From the NCBI GenBank assembly GCA_905235565.1, contig CAJOLR010000005.1:32254-84994 (forward strand): 52,741 nucleotides of DNA, given 5' to 3'. Position 1 is the first letter of the stretch; each line of letters starts with the position of its first letter. The DNA comes from an uncultured Bacteroidaceae bacterium. GTDB taxonomy: Bacteria > Bacteroidota > Bacteroidia > Bacteroidales > Bacteroidaceae. The position numbers and the translations under genes are program-made. A model generated the notes under the pieces. That model did no database searches and was not told the origin of the DNA. It saw only the letters and a program-made list of their open reading frames with translations. Below are positions 9,587 through 17,877 of the stretch, in pieces.

Positions 9587-9610
9587 AGTTTCCACCTGTT
9601 ATATATGGCA

Positions 9611-9618
9611 CAAATTTA
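9611..9618 (-). promoter_or_regulatory. Bacteroidetes -7 box (TAAATTTG) for the DUF4468-J-porin-oxidoreductase unit
   Basis: Exact TAnnTTTG on the minus strand, 25 bp before the ATG at 9586. No matching -33 element at the usual 19-20 bp. Confidence 0.6.
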
Positions 9619-9781
9619 GTGTTTTTTGCCGACAACATGAAACGTTGAACGGTATTATTGGGATAACACATCCTAATTAAACGTTAATATCGTATTGTAG
9701 AGTATTAGTGGGCCGTTTTAATAACAATTTACTCATTTGGATTATTTTTTTTCATTTTTTTTAAAAAAAGATGACCTAATC

Positions 9782-9812
9782 TTTGCAACTAATGGAATTA
9801 GTATTATTTTTG
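9782..9812 (+). promoter_or_regulatory. Full Bacteroidetes promoter of the histone-like gene
   Basis: TTTG at 9782-9785 (-33) and TATTTTTG at 9805-9812 (-7) are separated by 19 bp, an exact match to the Bacteroides consensus. The region upstream (9700-9780) is very AT-rich with T and A tracts, resembling an UP-type element. The 5' untranslated region should be about 45 nt. Confidence 0.85.
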
Positions 9813-9861
9813 CGTCAATATGGATTTTATAATCAATCAATTCATTCAATAACAAACAACT

Positions 9862-10035
9862 ATGGAGAAAATTTTGAAACAGGCTGCTGAGCTTTATGCA
9901 GCATTTGCAAAGGACGCATGCGCACAGGTTGAAAAGGGTAACAAGGCTGCCGGTACACGTGCACGCAAGGCTTCTCTCGAACTTGAGAAACTGATGAAGG
10001 AGTTCCGTAAGGCTTCTCTCGCAGCTGCAAAGTAA
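9862..10035 (+). CDS. Small histone H1-like DNA-binding protein (Hc1-like)
   Basis: 57-aa lysine/alanine-rich protein, too short for most gene finders. It begins MEKILKQAAELYAAFAKDAC and continues with EKGNKAAGTRARKASLELEK and a final EFRKASLAAAK, closely matching the short histone H1-like (Hc1 family) proteins widespread in Bacteroides. These are presumed nucleoid proteins that bind DNA through a basic amphipathic helix. It is a stand-alone gene with a consensus promoter and a strong terminator 18 bp after the stop. Codons are those of highly expressed genes (AAG, CGT, GCA). Its cellular role has not been shown here. Confidence 0.9.
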   Translation: MEKILKQAAELYAAFAKDACAQVEKGNKAAGTRARKASLELEKLMKEFRKASLAAAK

Positions 10036-10052
10036 ATTTCGGACAATTTAAT

Positions 10053-10087
10053 AAAATAGGGTGCAATTGGATGCACCCTATTTTTTT
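10053..10087 (+). terminator. Strong terminator of the histone-like gene
   Basis: Stem TAGGGTGCA (10057-10065) with TGCACCCTA (10072-10080), 6-base loop, extended by AAAA/TTTT and followed by T to 10087. Confidence 0.93.
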
Positions 10088-10102
10088 GTCCTGAATATAC
10101 TT

Positions 10103-10303
10103 TTCGGCTGCGGTGAAGCCGGACCTCCGCGACGGAGGTCCCTTCCCTTTTTTTAGTTTGCCAAGCAAACGCACTCACTCTGTCGTGGCGAGAAAAGGTG
10201 GGATAAAATCCAACCTTTTCAATTATGTAACTTCGTTCCATGATTTTTGTCGCGACCCGGGATAGCCTAAACGAGTTTAGTCTATCCTCTCGCTGCTCCA
10301 AAA
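10103..10303. repeat. Non-coding array of closely spaced hairpins
   Basis: The gap between the histone-like gene and tolC holds no credible gene but five inverted repeats. CGGCT/AGCCG lies at 10105-10121. A perfect 9-bp GGACCTCCG/CGGAGGTCC (10121-10141, 3-base loop) is followed by seven T. GTTTGC/GCAAAC is at 10156-10170. AAAAGGT/ACCTTTT encloses GGAT/ATCC (10193-10219). GGATAG/CTATCC encloses CTAAAC/GTTTAG (10260-10287). A tandem ATTCTCA motif follows (10304-10317) up to the tolC stop. It could be a palindromic intergenic repeat element, a structured RNA or stacked terminators. Confidence 0.6.
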
Positions 10304-10318
10304 ATTCTCAATTCTCAA

Positions 10319-11638
10319 TTACTCCAGGTATTGCATGATGCGGCCGGAGATCTGGAGAAGGGATATCTCACAGACTTTGGTATCATACTGGACTTGGAGG
10401 AGGCTCTCCTCGGCATCCAGAAGAGATTTCTGAGCCTCTCGCATCTCAAGTCCGGAAAGGTCGCCCAGCAGATAACGCTCCTGAGCTATCTCCATGGTTT
10501 CCTGAGCAGTCTTGAGGTTCTGCTCCTGAAGTTCCAGCAGCATCAGGTTGTTTTGGTAGGCCTGCCAGAAATCATCCAGGTTGGCGCGGAGCTGGAGCTC
10601 CAACTGATCGATGGTGATGTCGGCCGACAACTCATCCAGACGGGCGTTTCGTTCCTGCACCCGTTGCTTGCCGCTTATCAGGTTGATGCCTACTGTCGCG
10701 CCGAAGTTTGGCCCCCAGTTTGTGCGGTCTGAATAGTTGCTGTTTCCGTAAATGTTATGTGTCAGTCCGTAAGATGCGTTCAGTCGCAGATACGGATAAT
10801 TGCGGGACTGAACGGTGCGGCGGTCCATTTGAGCCAGGCTTTTATTGCTCTCGGCACGCAACAGCGACGAGTTGGTGTTCATCATATCATCATACAACGA
10901 CTCGTATTCAAGACCGGTAATAAGGTTGATGGCTGTATCGGCAGCCACATGCACGGAGCGCAGGTCCTTGTTGGACATAAGGCGGTTTATGCGTATGTTG
11001 GCCGATGCCACAGACTCATGCTGCTTAAGGCTTTTGGCACTGTCTGAATTGAAATAGACCTGCGCCTGCTGCATCTCCAGACGGGAGTTGCCACCCATGT
11101 CATAGCGCTCGCTGCTTATTCTGAGACGCTCTTTTGAGAGAGCGGCAGCATATTCCAGATTCTTCAGATGTATGGTCTGGCGAACCAGGTTATAATACTC
11201 TGTGGTCAGGTTGGCGATATAGTCCTCAAGAGCCACACGTGTCTGTATGACGCCCTGATTGTGCAACTCCTGCAAGCGGTCACGGGTGGCCTGGATGCTG
11301 AATCCGTCAAATACGGTCCATTCGGCGCGGAGCTGTGCATTCAATGTGTGGTCAAGGACATTGCGGGTAGATGTGATTGAGCCATCGGATGCAAGGGTGG
11401 CATCGCTGCTGGAGAGAGACCCTGAATAACTGCCTGTGGCACTCAGTGTGGGCGATCCGCCGGCATAGAGCCAGGAGTCGTTGTTGGAAGCCTTCTCCTC
11501 GGATATATTAACAAGCTTTATCTGATAACTCTCGTTTATGCCGGTCTCAAGGCACTCCTTTAGAGTCATTATCTGAGCCTGGGCGCTCATGCTTAGTACC
11601 AGGACTGCAACTGCACATGGGATTCTGTATGGTTTCAT
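10319..11638 (-). CDS. TolC-family outer-membrane efflux protein (RND operon)
   Basis: 439 aa with signal peptide (MKPYRIPCAVAVLVLSMSAQAQ). Two repeats of long helical, Gln/Glu/Leu-rich sequence of the OEP family are visible, separated by beta-strand segments with NYPYLRLNASYGLTH and FGATVGINLISG. This is the outer-membrane exit duct that docks on the RND pump. The ATG overlaps the stop of the RND gene by 4 bp (ATGA). It is the last gene of an MFP-RND-TolC operon. Substrates are unknown. Confidence 0.93.
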   Translation of the reverse strand: MKPYRIPCAVAVLVLSMSAQAQIMTLKECLETGINESYQIKLVNISEEKASNNDSWLYAGGSPTLSATGSYSGSLSSSDATLASDGSITSTRNVLDHTLNAQLRAEWTVFDGFSIQATRDRLQELHNQGVIQTRVALEDYIANLTTEYYNLVRQTIHLKNLEYAAALSKERLRISSERYDMGGNSRLEMQQAQVYFNSDSAKSLKQHESVASANIRINRLMSNKDLRSVHVAADTAINLITGLEYESLYDDMMNTNSSLLRAESNKSLAQMDRRTVQSRNYPYLRLNASYGLTHNIYGNSNYSDRTNWGPNFGATVGINLISGKQRVQERNARLDELSADITIDQLELQLRANLDDFWQAYQNNLMLLELQEQNLKTAQETMEIAQERYLLGDLSGLEMREAQKSLLDAEESLLQVQYDTKVCEISLLQISGRIMQYLE

Positions 11639-14600
11639 ACCTTTTTCTTCTGTGTTTTACGGTCAGTCGATATGTAGCTGTATATAGCCGGAACAACGTA
11701 TATTGTAAAGAAAGTGGAGATAAGCATTCCACCTACTACAGCAGTACCCATGGCTATACGTCCGGCGCTTCCCTCGCCGTGGGCGAACATAAGCGGCAGC
11801 AGGCCCAGCATGGTTGATGTACTGGTCATAAGGATAGGTCTCAGTCGCTGTACGGAAGCCTGGCGGATAGCCTCCGCCTTGTCAATACCGTTACCCTGTT
11901 TCTGGTTGGCGAACTCTACGATCAGGATACCGTTCTTGGCTACAAGACCTATCAGCATGATGATTCCGATTTCACTGAATATATTCATGGTCTGTCCGCC
12001 GCCACGAATGAACACCAAAGCTCCGAATACGGCCAGAGGCACAGTAATCATAACGATGAGAGGATCCTTGAAACTCTCAAACTGGGCGGCCAGCACCAGG
12101 TAGATGAGCAGCAGGGCCAGTCCGAACGCAAACAGCAGGCTGTTGGAACTCTCGCGGAAATCCTTGGACTCGCCGGTCAGGGCGGTACGGAAGGTGTCGT
12201 CAAGAGTCTCCTTGGCAATCTTGTCCATCTCATCAAGAGCCTGTCCCAAAGTATAGCCTTTTCCAAGTCCGGCCGATATGGTGGCCGATACAAAACGGTT
12301 GTAACGGTACAGACGGGGCGGGGCAATATCCTCCTTGAGGTCCACAAGGTTCTCCATCTGTATCATGTCGCCGCTTCCGCTGCGCATGTAGATGGATTTG
12401 AGCGCCTGTGTTGTGTTACGCTGCTGGCGGTTTATCTCACCTATAATATCATACTGTTTTCCGTTCATGTACAGATAACCCATGCGCTGTCCGCTCAGTC
12501 CCCACTGCAGTGTCTGCGCAATATCGCGGGTGCTTACGCCCAGCAGGTTGGCCTTCTCTCGGTTGATCGATATGCGCACTTCGGGCTTGGAGAACTTGAG
12601 GTCGGCATCGGCCATCTGGAATGCGGGGTTCTCATTCACTCGGGCCAGGAAGGTGGGCAGCACATCCTGCAGTTTCTCAATGCTGGTGGCCTGCAGTACG
12701 TAGCGCACAGGCATTCCGCCGCGGCCTCCGGCAAATGATGACTGCTGCTGCACGAACGCGCGGGCGTCGTTCTCGCGGCGTACAGCGGCGCTCAGTTTCT
12801 CAAACACCTCCATCTGAGAGTAGTTGCGCTCGTTTATGTCCTTAAGTGTAATCTGTATGTTACCGCCACCGCTCGATACGCGGGCAGTCACGAACTTGGC
12901 ATCGGGCATGAGTGAATCCACCACGTCGTTTATGCGCTCGGTGTAGTCCCGCATAAACTCGTAGGTTACGCCCTCGGGACCCTGTGTGCGGACCGTCACC
13001 TGCGAACGGTCCTCCATGGGAGCCATCTCGGACGGGGTCTTGCTCCACATCCATGCCGCAAATCCCAGTGCCACCAGCATGGAACTTAGTGCTATCCAGC
13101 GATGACGCAGTATAAAGTCCAGGCTCTTGCTGTAATAGCGGTTCATGCCTTCAAAGAATGGCTCTGACCAGGCGTAGAAACGGTTTTTCTTTTCCCTGCG
13201 CACCAGGATCTTGGTGGAGATCATCGGGGTGAATGTAAGGGCGGTAAAGGTGGATATCACTACGGCACCTGCAATGACGAATGCAAACTCACGGAACAGA
13301 CGGCCGGTCTGGCCCTCCATGAATACGATGGGCACGAATACGCACAGCAGGGTGATGGAAGTGGATATGACGGCAAACAGAATCTCCTTGGAGCCGTCTA
13401 TGCCGGCCTCACGTGGAGTCATGCCTTTCTCTATGCGGTTGTAGATGTTCTCGGTCATCACTATGGCGTCATCAACTACAAGTCCCACCGACAGTACTAC
13501 CGCCAGCATGGAGAGCACGTTGATACTGAACCCCATAAGGTACATCACAAAGAATGCTCCGATAATTGATACGGGAATGACCAGTACGGGAATCAGGGTT
13601 ACACGCCAGTCACGCAGGAACAGGAATATGATAAGTATAACCAGTATGAATGCCTCATAAAGCGTGGTCTTTACCTCGTTGATTGATGCGCGGATAAAGC
13701 GGGTGTTGTCAAAACCGTACTCGTAGCCTACATCCTCCGGGAGGTCCTTCTCCATCAGTTTCATGCGGTCATAGACGGCGTTGGCTATGTTGATGTGGTT
13801 GGCGCCGGGCTGGGGGGTGACTGCCACGCCCACCATCGGGATGCCGTTCATCTTCATGTAGCTCTTTATGTCACGCGGGCTCAGCTCGGCCTGACCTACA
13901 TCGCTGAACCTGATTACCTTGGTGCCGTCATGCTTTATTACCAGGTTGTTGAATTCCTCTGTGGTATTCATCTGGCCAAGGGTCCTGATTTCAAGCTCTG
14001 TAGTGTTACCCTCGATGGTTCCTGAAGGAAGCTCCACGTTCTCGCGGTCCAGGGCGTTCTTTACATCCATCGGAGTAATGCCGTAACCGGACATCTTTAC
14101 CGGATCCAGCCACAGGCGCATGCAGTAACGTTTTTCACCCCAAATCATCACGGAGCTTACATCCTGGATGGTCTGGAGCTGCTCCTTTACCACAAGATCA
14201 GCCAGCTCACTGAGTTCCAGCAGGGAACGCTTGTCGGAGTGGAGGGCCACCATAAGGATCGGCATGGCGTCGGCATCGGCCTTGGATACGGTGGGGGGAT
14301 CGCAGTCGCGGGGCAGCATTCGCTGGGCGCGCGATACCTTGTCACGCACATCGTTGGCGGCGGTCTCAAGGTCTACTGACAACTCAAACTCAACCGTGAT
14401 GCGGCTGCTTCCGTACTGGCTTACCGATGAGAGCGAACGGATGCCGGGGATACCGTTGATCTGCTGCTCCAGCGGCTCGGTTATCTGATTCTCGATTACT
14501 TCGGCGTTGGCACCGGGGTAGGAGGCCGATACCGATATGATGGGGTTGTCCACCGACGGGTATTCGCGTACACCCAGACTGGTGTAGCCTACCACGCCGA

Positions 14601-14670
14601 ACAGTATTATTATGAGCGCCAGCACTGTTGCCAGTACCGGGCGACGTATGCTTAGTTCTGATATGTTCAT
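11635..14670 (-). CDS. RND-family (AcrB/HAE1-type) efflux pump inner-membrane transporter
   Basis: 1011 aa, full length for the family. N-terminal MNISELSIRRPVLATVLALI is the first membrane helix. TM4 holds the paired Asp of the proton relay (GLVVDDAIVMTENIYNRIEKG, near residue 400). Two large periplasmic loops contain the typical YPGANAEVIENQITEPLEQ and DDTFRTALTGESKDF segments. The C-terminal GIIMLIGLVAKNGILIVEFAN is canonical. It exports hydrophobic or amphiphilic compounds with proton antiport. The MFP gene precedes it by 12 bp and TolC follows with an ATGA overlap. The DD motif and NGILIVEFAN point to the drug or lipid-like HAE1 branch rather than heavy metals. Confidence 0.95.
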   Translation of the reverse strand: MNISELSIRRPVLATVLALIIILFGVVGYTSLGVREYPSVDNPIISVSASYPGANAEVIENQITEPLEQQINGIPGIRSLSSVSQYGSSRITVEFELSVDLETAANDVRDKVSRAQRMLPRDCDPPTVSKADADAMPILMVALHSDKRSLLELSELADLVVKEQLQTIQDVSSVMIWGEKRYCMRLWLDPVKMSGYGITPMDVKNALDRENVELPSGTIEGNTTELEIRTLGQMNTTEEFNNLVIKHDGTKVIRFSDVGQAELSPRDIKSYMKMNGIPMVGVAVTPQPGANHINIANAVYDRMKLMEKDLPEDVGYEYGFDNTRFIRASINEVKTTLYEAFILVILIIFLFLRDWRVTLIPVLVIPVSIIGAFFVMYLMGFSINVLSMLAVVLSVGLVVDDAIVMTENIYNRIEKGMTPREAGIDGSKEILFAVISTSITLLCVFVPIVFMEGQTGRLFREFAFVIAGAVVISTFTALTFTPMISTKILVRREKKNRFYAWSEPFFEGMNRYYSKSLDFILRHRWIALSSMLVALGFAAWMWSKTPSEMAPMEDRSQVTVRTQGPEGVTYEFMRDYTERINDVVDSLMPDAKFVTARVSSGGGNIQITLKDINERNYSQMEVFEKLSAAVRRENDARAFVQQQSSFAGGRGGMPVRYVLQATSIEKLQDVLPTFLARVNENPAFQMADADLKFSKPEVRISINREKANLLGVSTRDIAQTLQWGLSGQRMGYLYMNGKQYDIIGEINRQQRNTTQALKSIYMRSGSGDMIQMENLVDLKEDIAPPRLYRYNRFVSATISAGLGKGYTLGQALDEMDKIAKETLDDTFRTALTGESKDFRESSNSLLFAFGLALLLIYLVLAAQFESFKDPLIVMITVPLAVFGALVFIRGGGQTMNIFSEIGIIMLIGLVAKNGILIVEFANQKQGNGIDKAEAIRQASVQRLRPILMTSTSTMLGLLPLMFAHGEGSAGRIAMGTAVVGGMLISTFFTIYVVPAIYSYISTDRKTQKKKV

Positions 14671-14682
14671 GAGTGCGGCAGG

Positions 14683-15768
14683 TTATTTGAGTTCAACCCT
14701 CATTCCGGTACGCAGCTGCATGGTGCCGCTGGTTATAACGGTATCGCCTACGTTGAGTCCGCTCAACACCTGTACCATGGCATCGGTACGGAGTCCCTTG
14801 ACAATCTCCTGTGGCATGGCCTTGCCGCCCTTGTACAGGAAAACCTTGTCTATACCCATCTCTGATATGATTGCCTCGCTGGGTACAGCAAGGGCGTTAT
14901 CAAATGTGCGGGTATTGAGGCTTACGCTCACGTATCGGCCCGGCACAAGCTTGCCGTCCTTGTTGTCATAAATGGCGCGGACCAGATAAGTGCGGGTGCC
15001 CTGGTCTACCTTTGAGTTGGTGGCATAGACCTGAGCGTTGTGCACCTCATCGCTGCCCTCGACCGTGAACGTGAGCTTGGCTCCGTTCTGCAGTACTCCG
15101 GCGTAGCGCTCGGGTATGGCAAACTCTACCTTGAGTTTCTCGGTGTTGGTCAGTGTGGCTATGTTGGTGTTGGGCGATGCGTAGGCTCCTACGCTCACCT
15201 GGCGCAGGCCGATTATTCCGTCAAAGGGGGCCCTGAGCTCGGTCTGGTCCAGTTTGGCGCGGCACTCCTCAATATCGGCCTGGAGTTTGTTGAAATTGGC
15301 TTCGGCATCCTGGTATGCCTCCTTACTTACCGCCTCCTTCTCGTAAAGGGCTTTCTGGCGGGCCAGACGGTCCTCGGTGGACTGATACTGTGCTTCCAGT
15401 TTCTTGAGCTGGGCCTGCAGGGGTGCGTCATTGATCTTGGCCAGAACCTGACCCTTGCGGACCTTGCTGCCCTCCTCAAAGAAAATGCCGGTAATCTTGC
15501 CCGATGTCTCAAAAGAGAGGTTTACTTCCTCGTTGGGGATGAGGCTTCCGCTTATGTTGATGCCGTCCACAAGCTCGGTGGGTTGCATCACAACATGGCG
15601 CACCAGCAATGTTTGGCCGCCGCGTCCTATAGGCGCACCTGCTGCGGGCGTCTGGCCCGGGCCTGCCGGAATGTCCTTGTTGGTTTTTGGTTTCAGATTG
15701 TAGAATCCCCATATTGCAACGCCAATTACGATGACGGCTATAAGCACCCATTTGGTTGTCTTGCTCAT
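14683..15768 (-). CDS. RND efflux periplasmic adaptor (membrane fusion protein)
   Basis: 361 aa. One N-terminal membrane anchor (residues 7-24) without lipobox. The biotinyl-lipoyl-like half-motif (SGKITGIFFEEGSKVRKGQV) is followed by a coiled-coil hairpin (about 115-180, KKLEAQYQSTEDRLARQKAL) and the second half-motif (LRAPFDGIIGLRQVSVGAY). A beta-barrel domain then ends in VQVLSGLNVGDTVITSG. The protein bridges the RND pump and TolC. First gene of the operon, with a TAAATTTG box 28 bp upstream. No regulator of this pump lies next to it. Confidence 0.94.
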   Translation of the reverse strand: MSKTTKWVLIAVIVIGVAIWGFYNLKPKTNKDIPAGPGQTPAAGAPIGRGGQTLLVRHVVMQPTELVDGINISGSLIPNEEVNLSFETSGKITGIFFEEGSKVRKGQVLAKINDAPLQAQLKKLEAQYQSTEDRLARQKALYEKEAVSKEAYQDAEANFNKLQADIEECRAKLDQTELRAPFDGIIGLRQVSVGAYASPNTNIATLTNTEKLKVEFAIPERYAGVLQNGAKLTFTVEGSDEVHNAQVYATNSKVDQGTRTYLVRAIYDNKDGKLVPGRYVSVSLNTRTFDNALAVPSEAIISEMGIDKVFLYKGGKAMPQEIVKGLRTDAMVQVLSGLNVGDTVITSGTMQLRTGMRVELK

Positions 15769-15795
15769 ATAGTTTAAGGTTGTGTCTTAAAATCG

Positions 15796-15803
15796 CAAAT
15801 TTA
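15796..15803 (-). promoter_or_regulatory. Bacteroidetes -7 box (TAAATTTG) of the RND operon
   Basis: Exact TAnnTTTG match on the minus strand in the intergenic region shared with the GH97 gene, 28 bp before the adaptor ATG. Confidence 0.6.
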
Positions 15804-15904
15804 CAGATTAGACTCCTAATTTTATTGGTGCGTACAATCTGCTTAACATTATTTAAGAAGCAAAGGGGTCGTTTCGTTTTGCGTCGTTTTTGGGAACTTT
15901 ACAT

Positions 15905-15912
15905 TATCTTTG
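15905..15912 (+). promoter_or_regulatory. Bacteroidetes -7 box (TATCTTTG) of the GH97 gene
   Basis: Exact TAnnTTTG match 23 bp before the ATG at 15935. TTTG at 15878-15881 is a possible -33, but the 23-bp spacing is long. Confidence 0.6.
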
Positions 15913-15934
15913 ACGCAAATTAACGGAAGCAATT

Positions 15935-17821
15935 ATGAGAAAAGTCTTTTTACTTGCAGTGCTTGCTTTTTCATTCCTTTGCCGGGCAGGTGCCGAGTCC
16001 ATAATCTATGAGGTAAAATCACCGGATAAAAAGATCAGTTTCAGCGTGATGTACAATTTCTATAATAACGCTGTATATAAGGTTTCGGTCGATGGCAAGG
16101 ACGTGATAGGGTGGTCCGCGTTAGGAATGACCCAGTCGGCCGATGATGTCTGCAAGGTTACGGATATACATCCTATCACCAAGAAGGTGTATATGCACAA
16201 GGGCGTGTGGAAGCCACTCTGGGGCAAGCGCACGGTCGTCAGGGATGAGTACAATTGGCGTTCGTTCGCTCTGATTTCGGCTACAGGCGTAGACAATCTG
16301 GACGTGCGGGTTTACAATGAGGGCGTAGCTTTCCGCCTGACCAGTCTGACAAACTGCTATGAACATACCAACTTCAATTTTGCCGATGACTACACCGCTT
16401 GGTTCTACAACGGCGAGCGTCATAACATCGGACCCGAGAATTTGTCCGATACAGGCGGCGAGCGTCTGCCCCTGATGACAATAAAGGCGGCCGATGACCT
16501 CTACCTTGCGTTACATGAGGCTGGTCTGAGTGCTGATGGATGGCCAATGAGACTGCAGTCCAAAAGCGGTTCGACTGAGTTCGGGGTAATACCGGAGCGG
16601 ATAGATACCGAAGGCCAATACGTTGGTGCCTGGCGTGTGCTGATGGTGGGCAAGACCCCCGGTGACCTGGTGGATTCACACCTGCTGGAACTGCTCAATC
16701 CCGAGCCGGAGGGTGATTTCAGTTGGGTGCGTCCGGGCGTTTACCTTTGGGACTGGCGTATTGACGGCGCTGTATGGGATGGCTACCGTTACGGCATGAA
16801 CTATGATTCATGGACTCGTATGATTGATTTTGCTGCCAGTCAGGGATTCCAGGGCCTGGTTCTGGATGCCAACTGGTACGGCCCCGAGTTTGAGAAGGAC
16901 TCGGACCCCACCAAGGGTGACAAGGCGCGCGATGTGCAGCGCATAATAAAATACGGAAAGGACATGGGTGTGGGCGTGTGGCTATATCTGAACGATGTGG
17001 CCGGCACCAACTATCCCATTGAGGAGACCCTGGCCCAGTATGAGGAGTGGGGTGCATCGGGAGTAAAGTACGGCTTTATGAACGGCAATCCGCAGGAGAA
17101 AAACCGCAAGACACAGGAGATTACAGCCCTGTGCGCCAAGCATCACCTGATGGTTGATTACCATGACTATCCGGTGCATCCGTTCGGACAGATGCGGACC
17201 TGGCCCAATGCCGTTACGCGTGAGTACTGCAAGGCCCAGCTGGACGGCCGTCAGATTTTCCAGCCCAAGACTTTCGTGACATCGGTCTTTGTAAATATGG
17301 TGGCAGGCCCCATAGACCAGAACAATGGATTCCTGGAGCTGCATCAGGGCCGTACCACACGTAAGGACAATAATCAGGAGGTTCCCACAACCGTAACTGG
17401 TGAGATTGCACGTACCCTTATTACCTGGTCCGGTGCAACGGTAATTCCTGATATTCCCGAGTATTATCAGAAATATCCCACGCTGCTGGAGTTCCTGAGT
17501 GCTGAGAAACAGCCTTGGCAGGAGAGCATCACTCTGGCCGGCGAGATAGGTGAGTACATTGTGATGGCCCGCCAGAACAAGGACGGCGACTGGCTGATAG
17601 GTGCCGCAACAAATGAGGAAGCCCGCACTCTGGACATTCCGCTCAGTTTCTTAGGTAGAGGCAAATACTCCGCAACCATAACTACCGATGCCGCAGATAC
17701 CCACTACCGCACTAACCGAGAGACTCTCAATGCGTTTGACCCCTTAAATGTTAACCGAAAATCATCAATCAGACTGGACCTGGCACCCGGCGGCGGAGCC
17801 TGTGTGCTGATACGCAAATAA
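15935..17821 (+). CDS. Glycoside hydrolase family 97 (secreted alpha-glycosidase)
   Basis: 628 aa with signal peptide ending near CRAGAES. The N-terminal beta-sandwich (about 20-260) and the central TIM barrel (about 270-540, entered by GYRYGMNYDSWTRMIDFA and LVLDANWYG) have the family order. HHLMVDYHDYPVHPFGQMRTWPN and a REY motif belong to the barrel, and a small C-terminal beta domain follows. Family 97 contains inverting alpha-glucosidases (SusB type) and retaining alpha-galactosidases. Where I recall the retaining type having the nucleophile Asp (KIDF), this protein reads VKYGFMNG, which argues against the retaining type. No susCD pair is adjacent. It is monocistronic, with its own promoter box and terminator. 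Confidence 0.9.
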   Translation: MRKVFLLAVLAFSFLCRAGAESIIYEVKSPDKKISFSVMYNFYNNAVYKVSVDGKDVIGWSALGMTQSADDVCKVTDIHPITKKVYMHKGVWKPLWGKRTVVRDEYNWRSFALISATGVDNLDVRVYNEGVAFRLTSLTNCYEHTNFNFADDYTAWFYNGERHNIGPENLSDTGGERLPLMTIKAADDLYLALHEAGLSADGWPMRLQSKSGSTEFGVIPERIDTEGQYVGAWRVLMVGKTPGDLVDSHLLELLNPEPEGDFSWVRPGVYLWDWRIDGAVWDGYRYGMNYDSWTRMIDFAASQGFQGLVLDANWYGPEFEKDSDPTKGDKARDVQRIIKYGKDMGVGVWLYLNDVAGTNYPIEETLAQYEEWGASGVKYGFMNGNPQEKNRKTQEITALCAKHHLMVDYHDYPVHPFGQMRTWPNAVTREYCKAQLDGRQIFQPKTFVTSVFVNMVAGPIDQNNGFLELHQGRTTRKDNNQEVPTTVTGEIARTLITWSGATVIPDIPEYYQKYPTLLEFLSAEKQPWQESITLAGEIGEYIVMARQNKDGDWLIGAATNEEARTLDIPLSFLGRGKYSATITTDAADTHYRTNRETLNAFDPLNVNRKSSIRLDLAPGGGACVLIRK

Positions 17822-17862
17822 AAAAGACGCATTCGGAAAAACGGTCCGAATGCGTCTTTTTT
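17820..17862. terminator. Bidirectional terminator between GH97 and the convergent gene
   Basis: Near-perfect 18-bp stem: A-run plus GACGCATTCGGA pairs with TCCGAATGCGTC plus T-run (17845-17862), loop AAAACGG. It works in both directions. On the minus strand it lies only 15 bp after the TGA at 17878-17880, which marks the old end of the gene described below. Confidence 0.93.
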
Positions 17863-17877
17863 GTGAAAGGTCAGAGG

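Noticed and set aside
9894-10301. 135-codon open frame on the minus strand across the histone-like gene
   Set aside because: It reads antisense through the real small gene and its terminator and through the hairpin array; the peptide has no coherent domain.
12800-14500. Several plus-strand open frames of 70-130 codons opposite the RND pump gene
   Set aside because: They are shadows of a highly biased, GC-rich coding gene and show no start signals, signal peptides or motifs.
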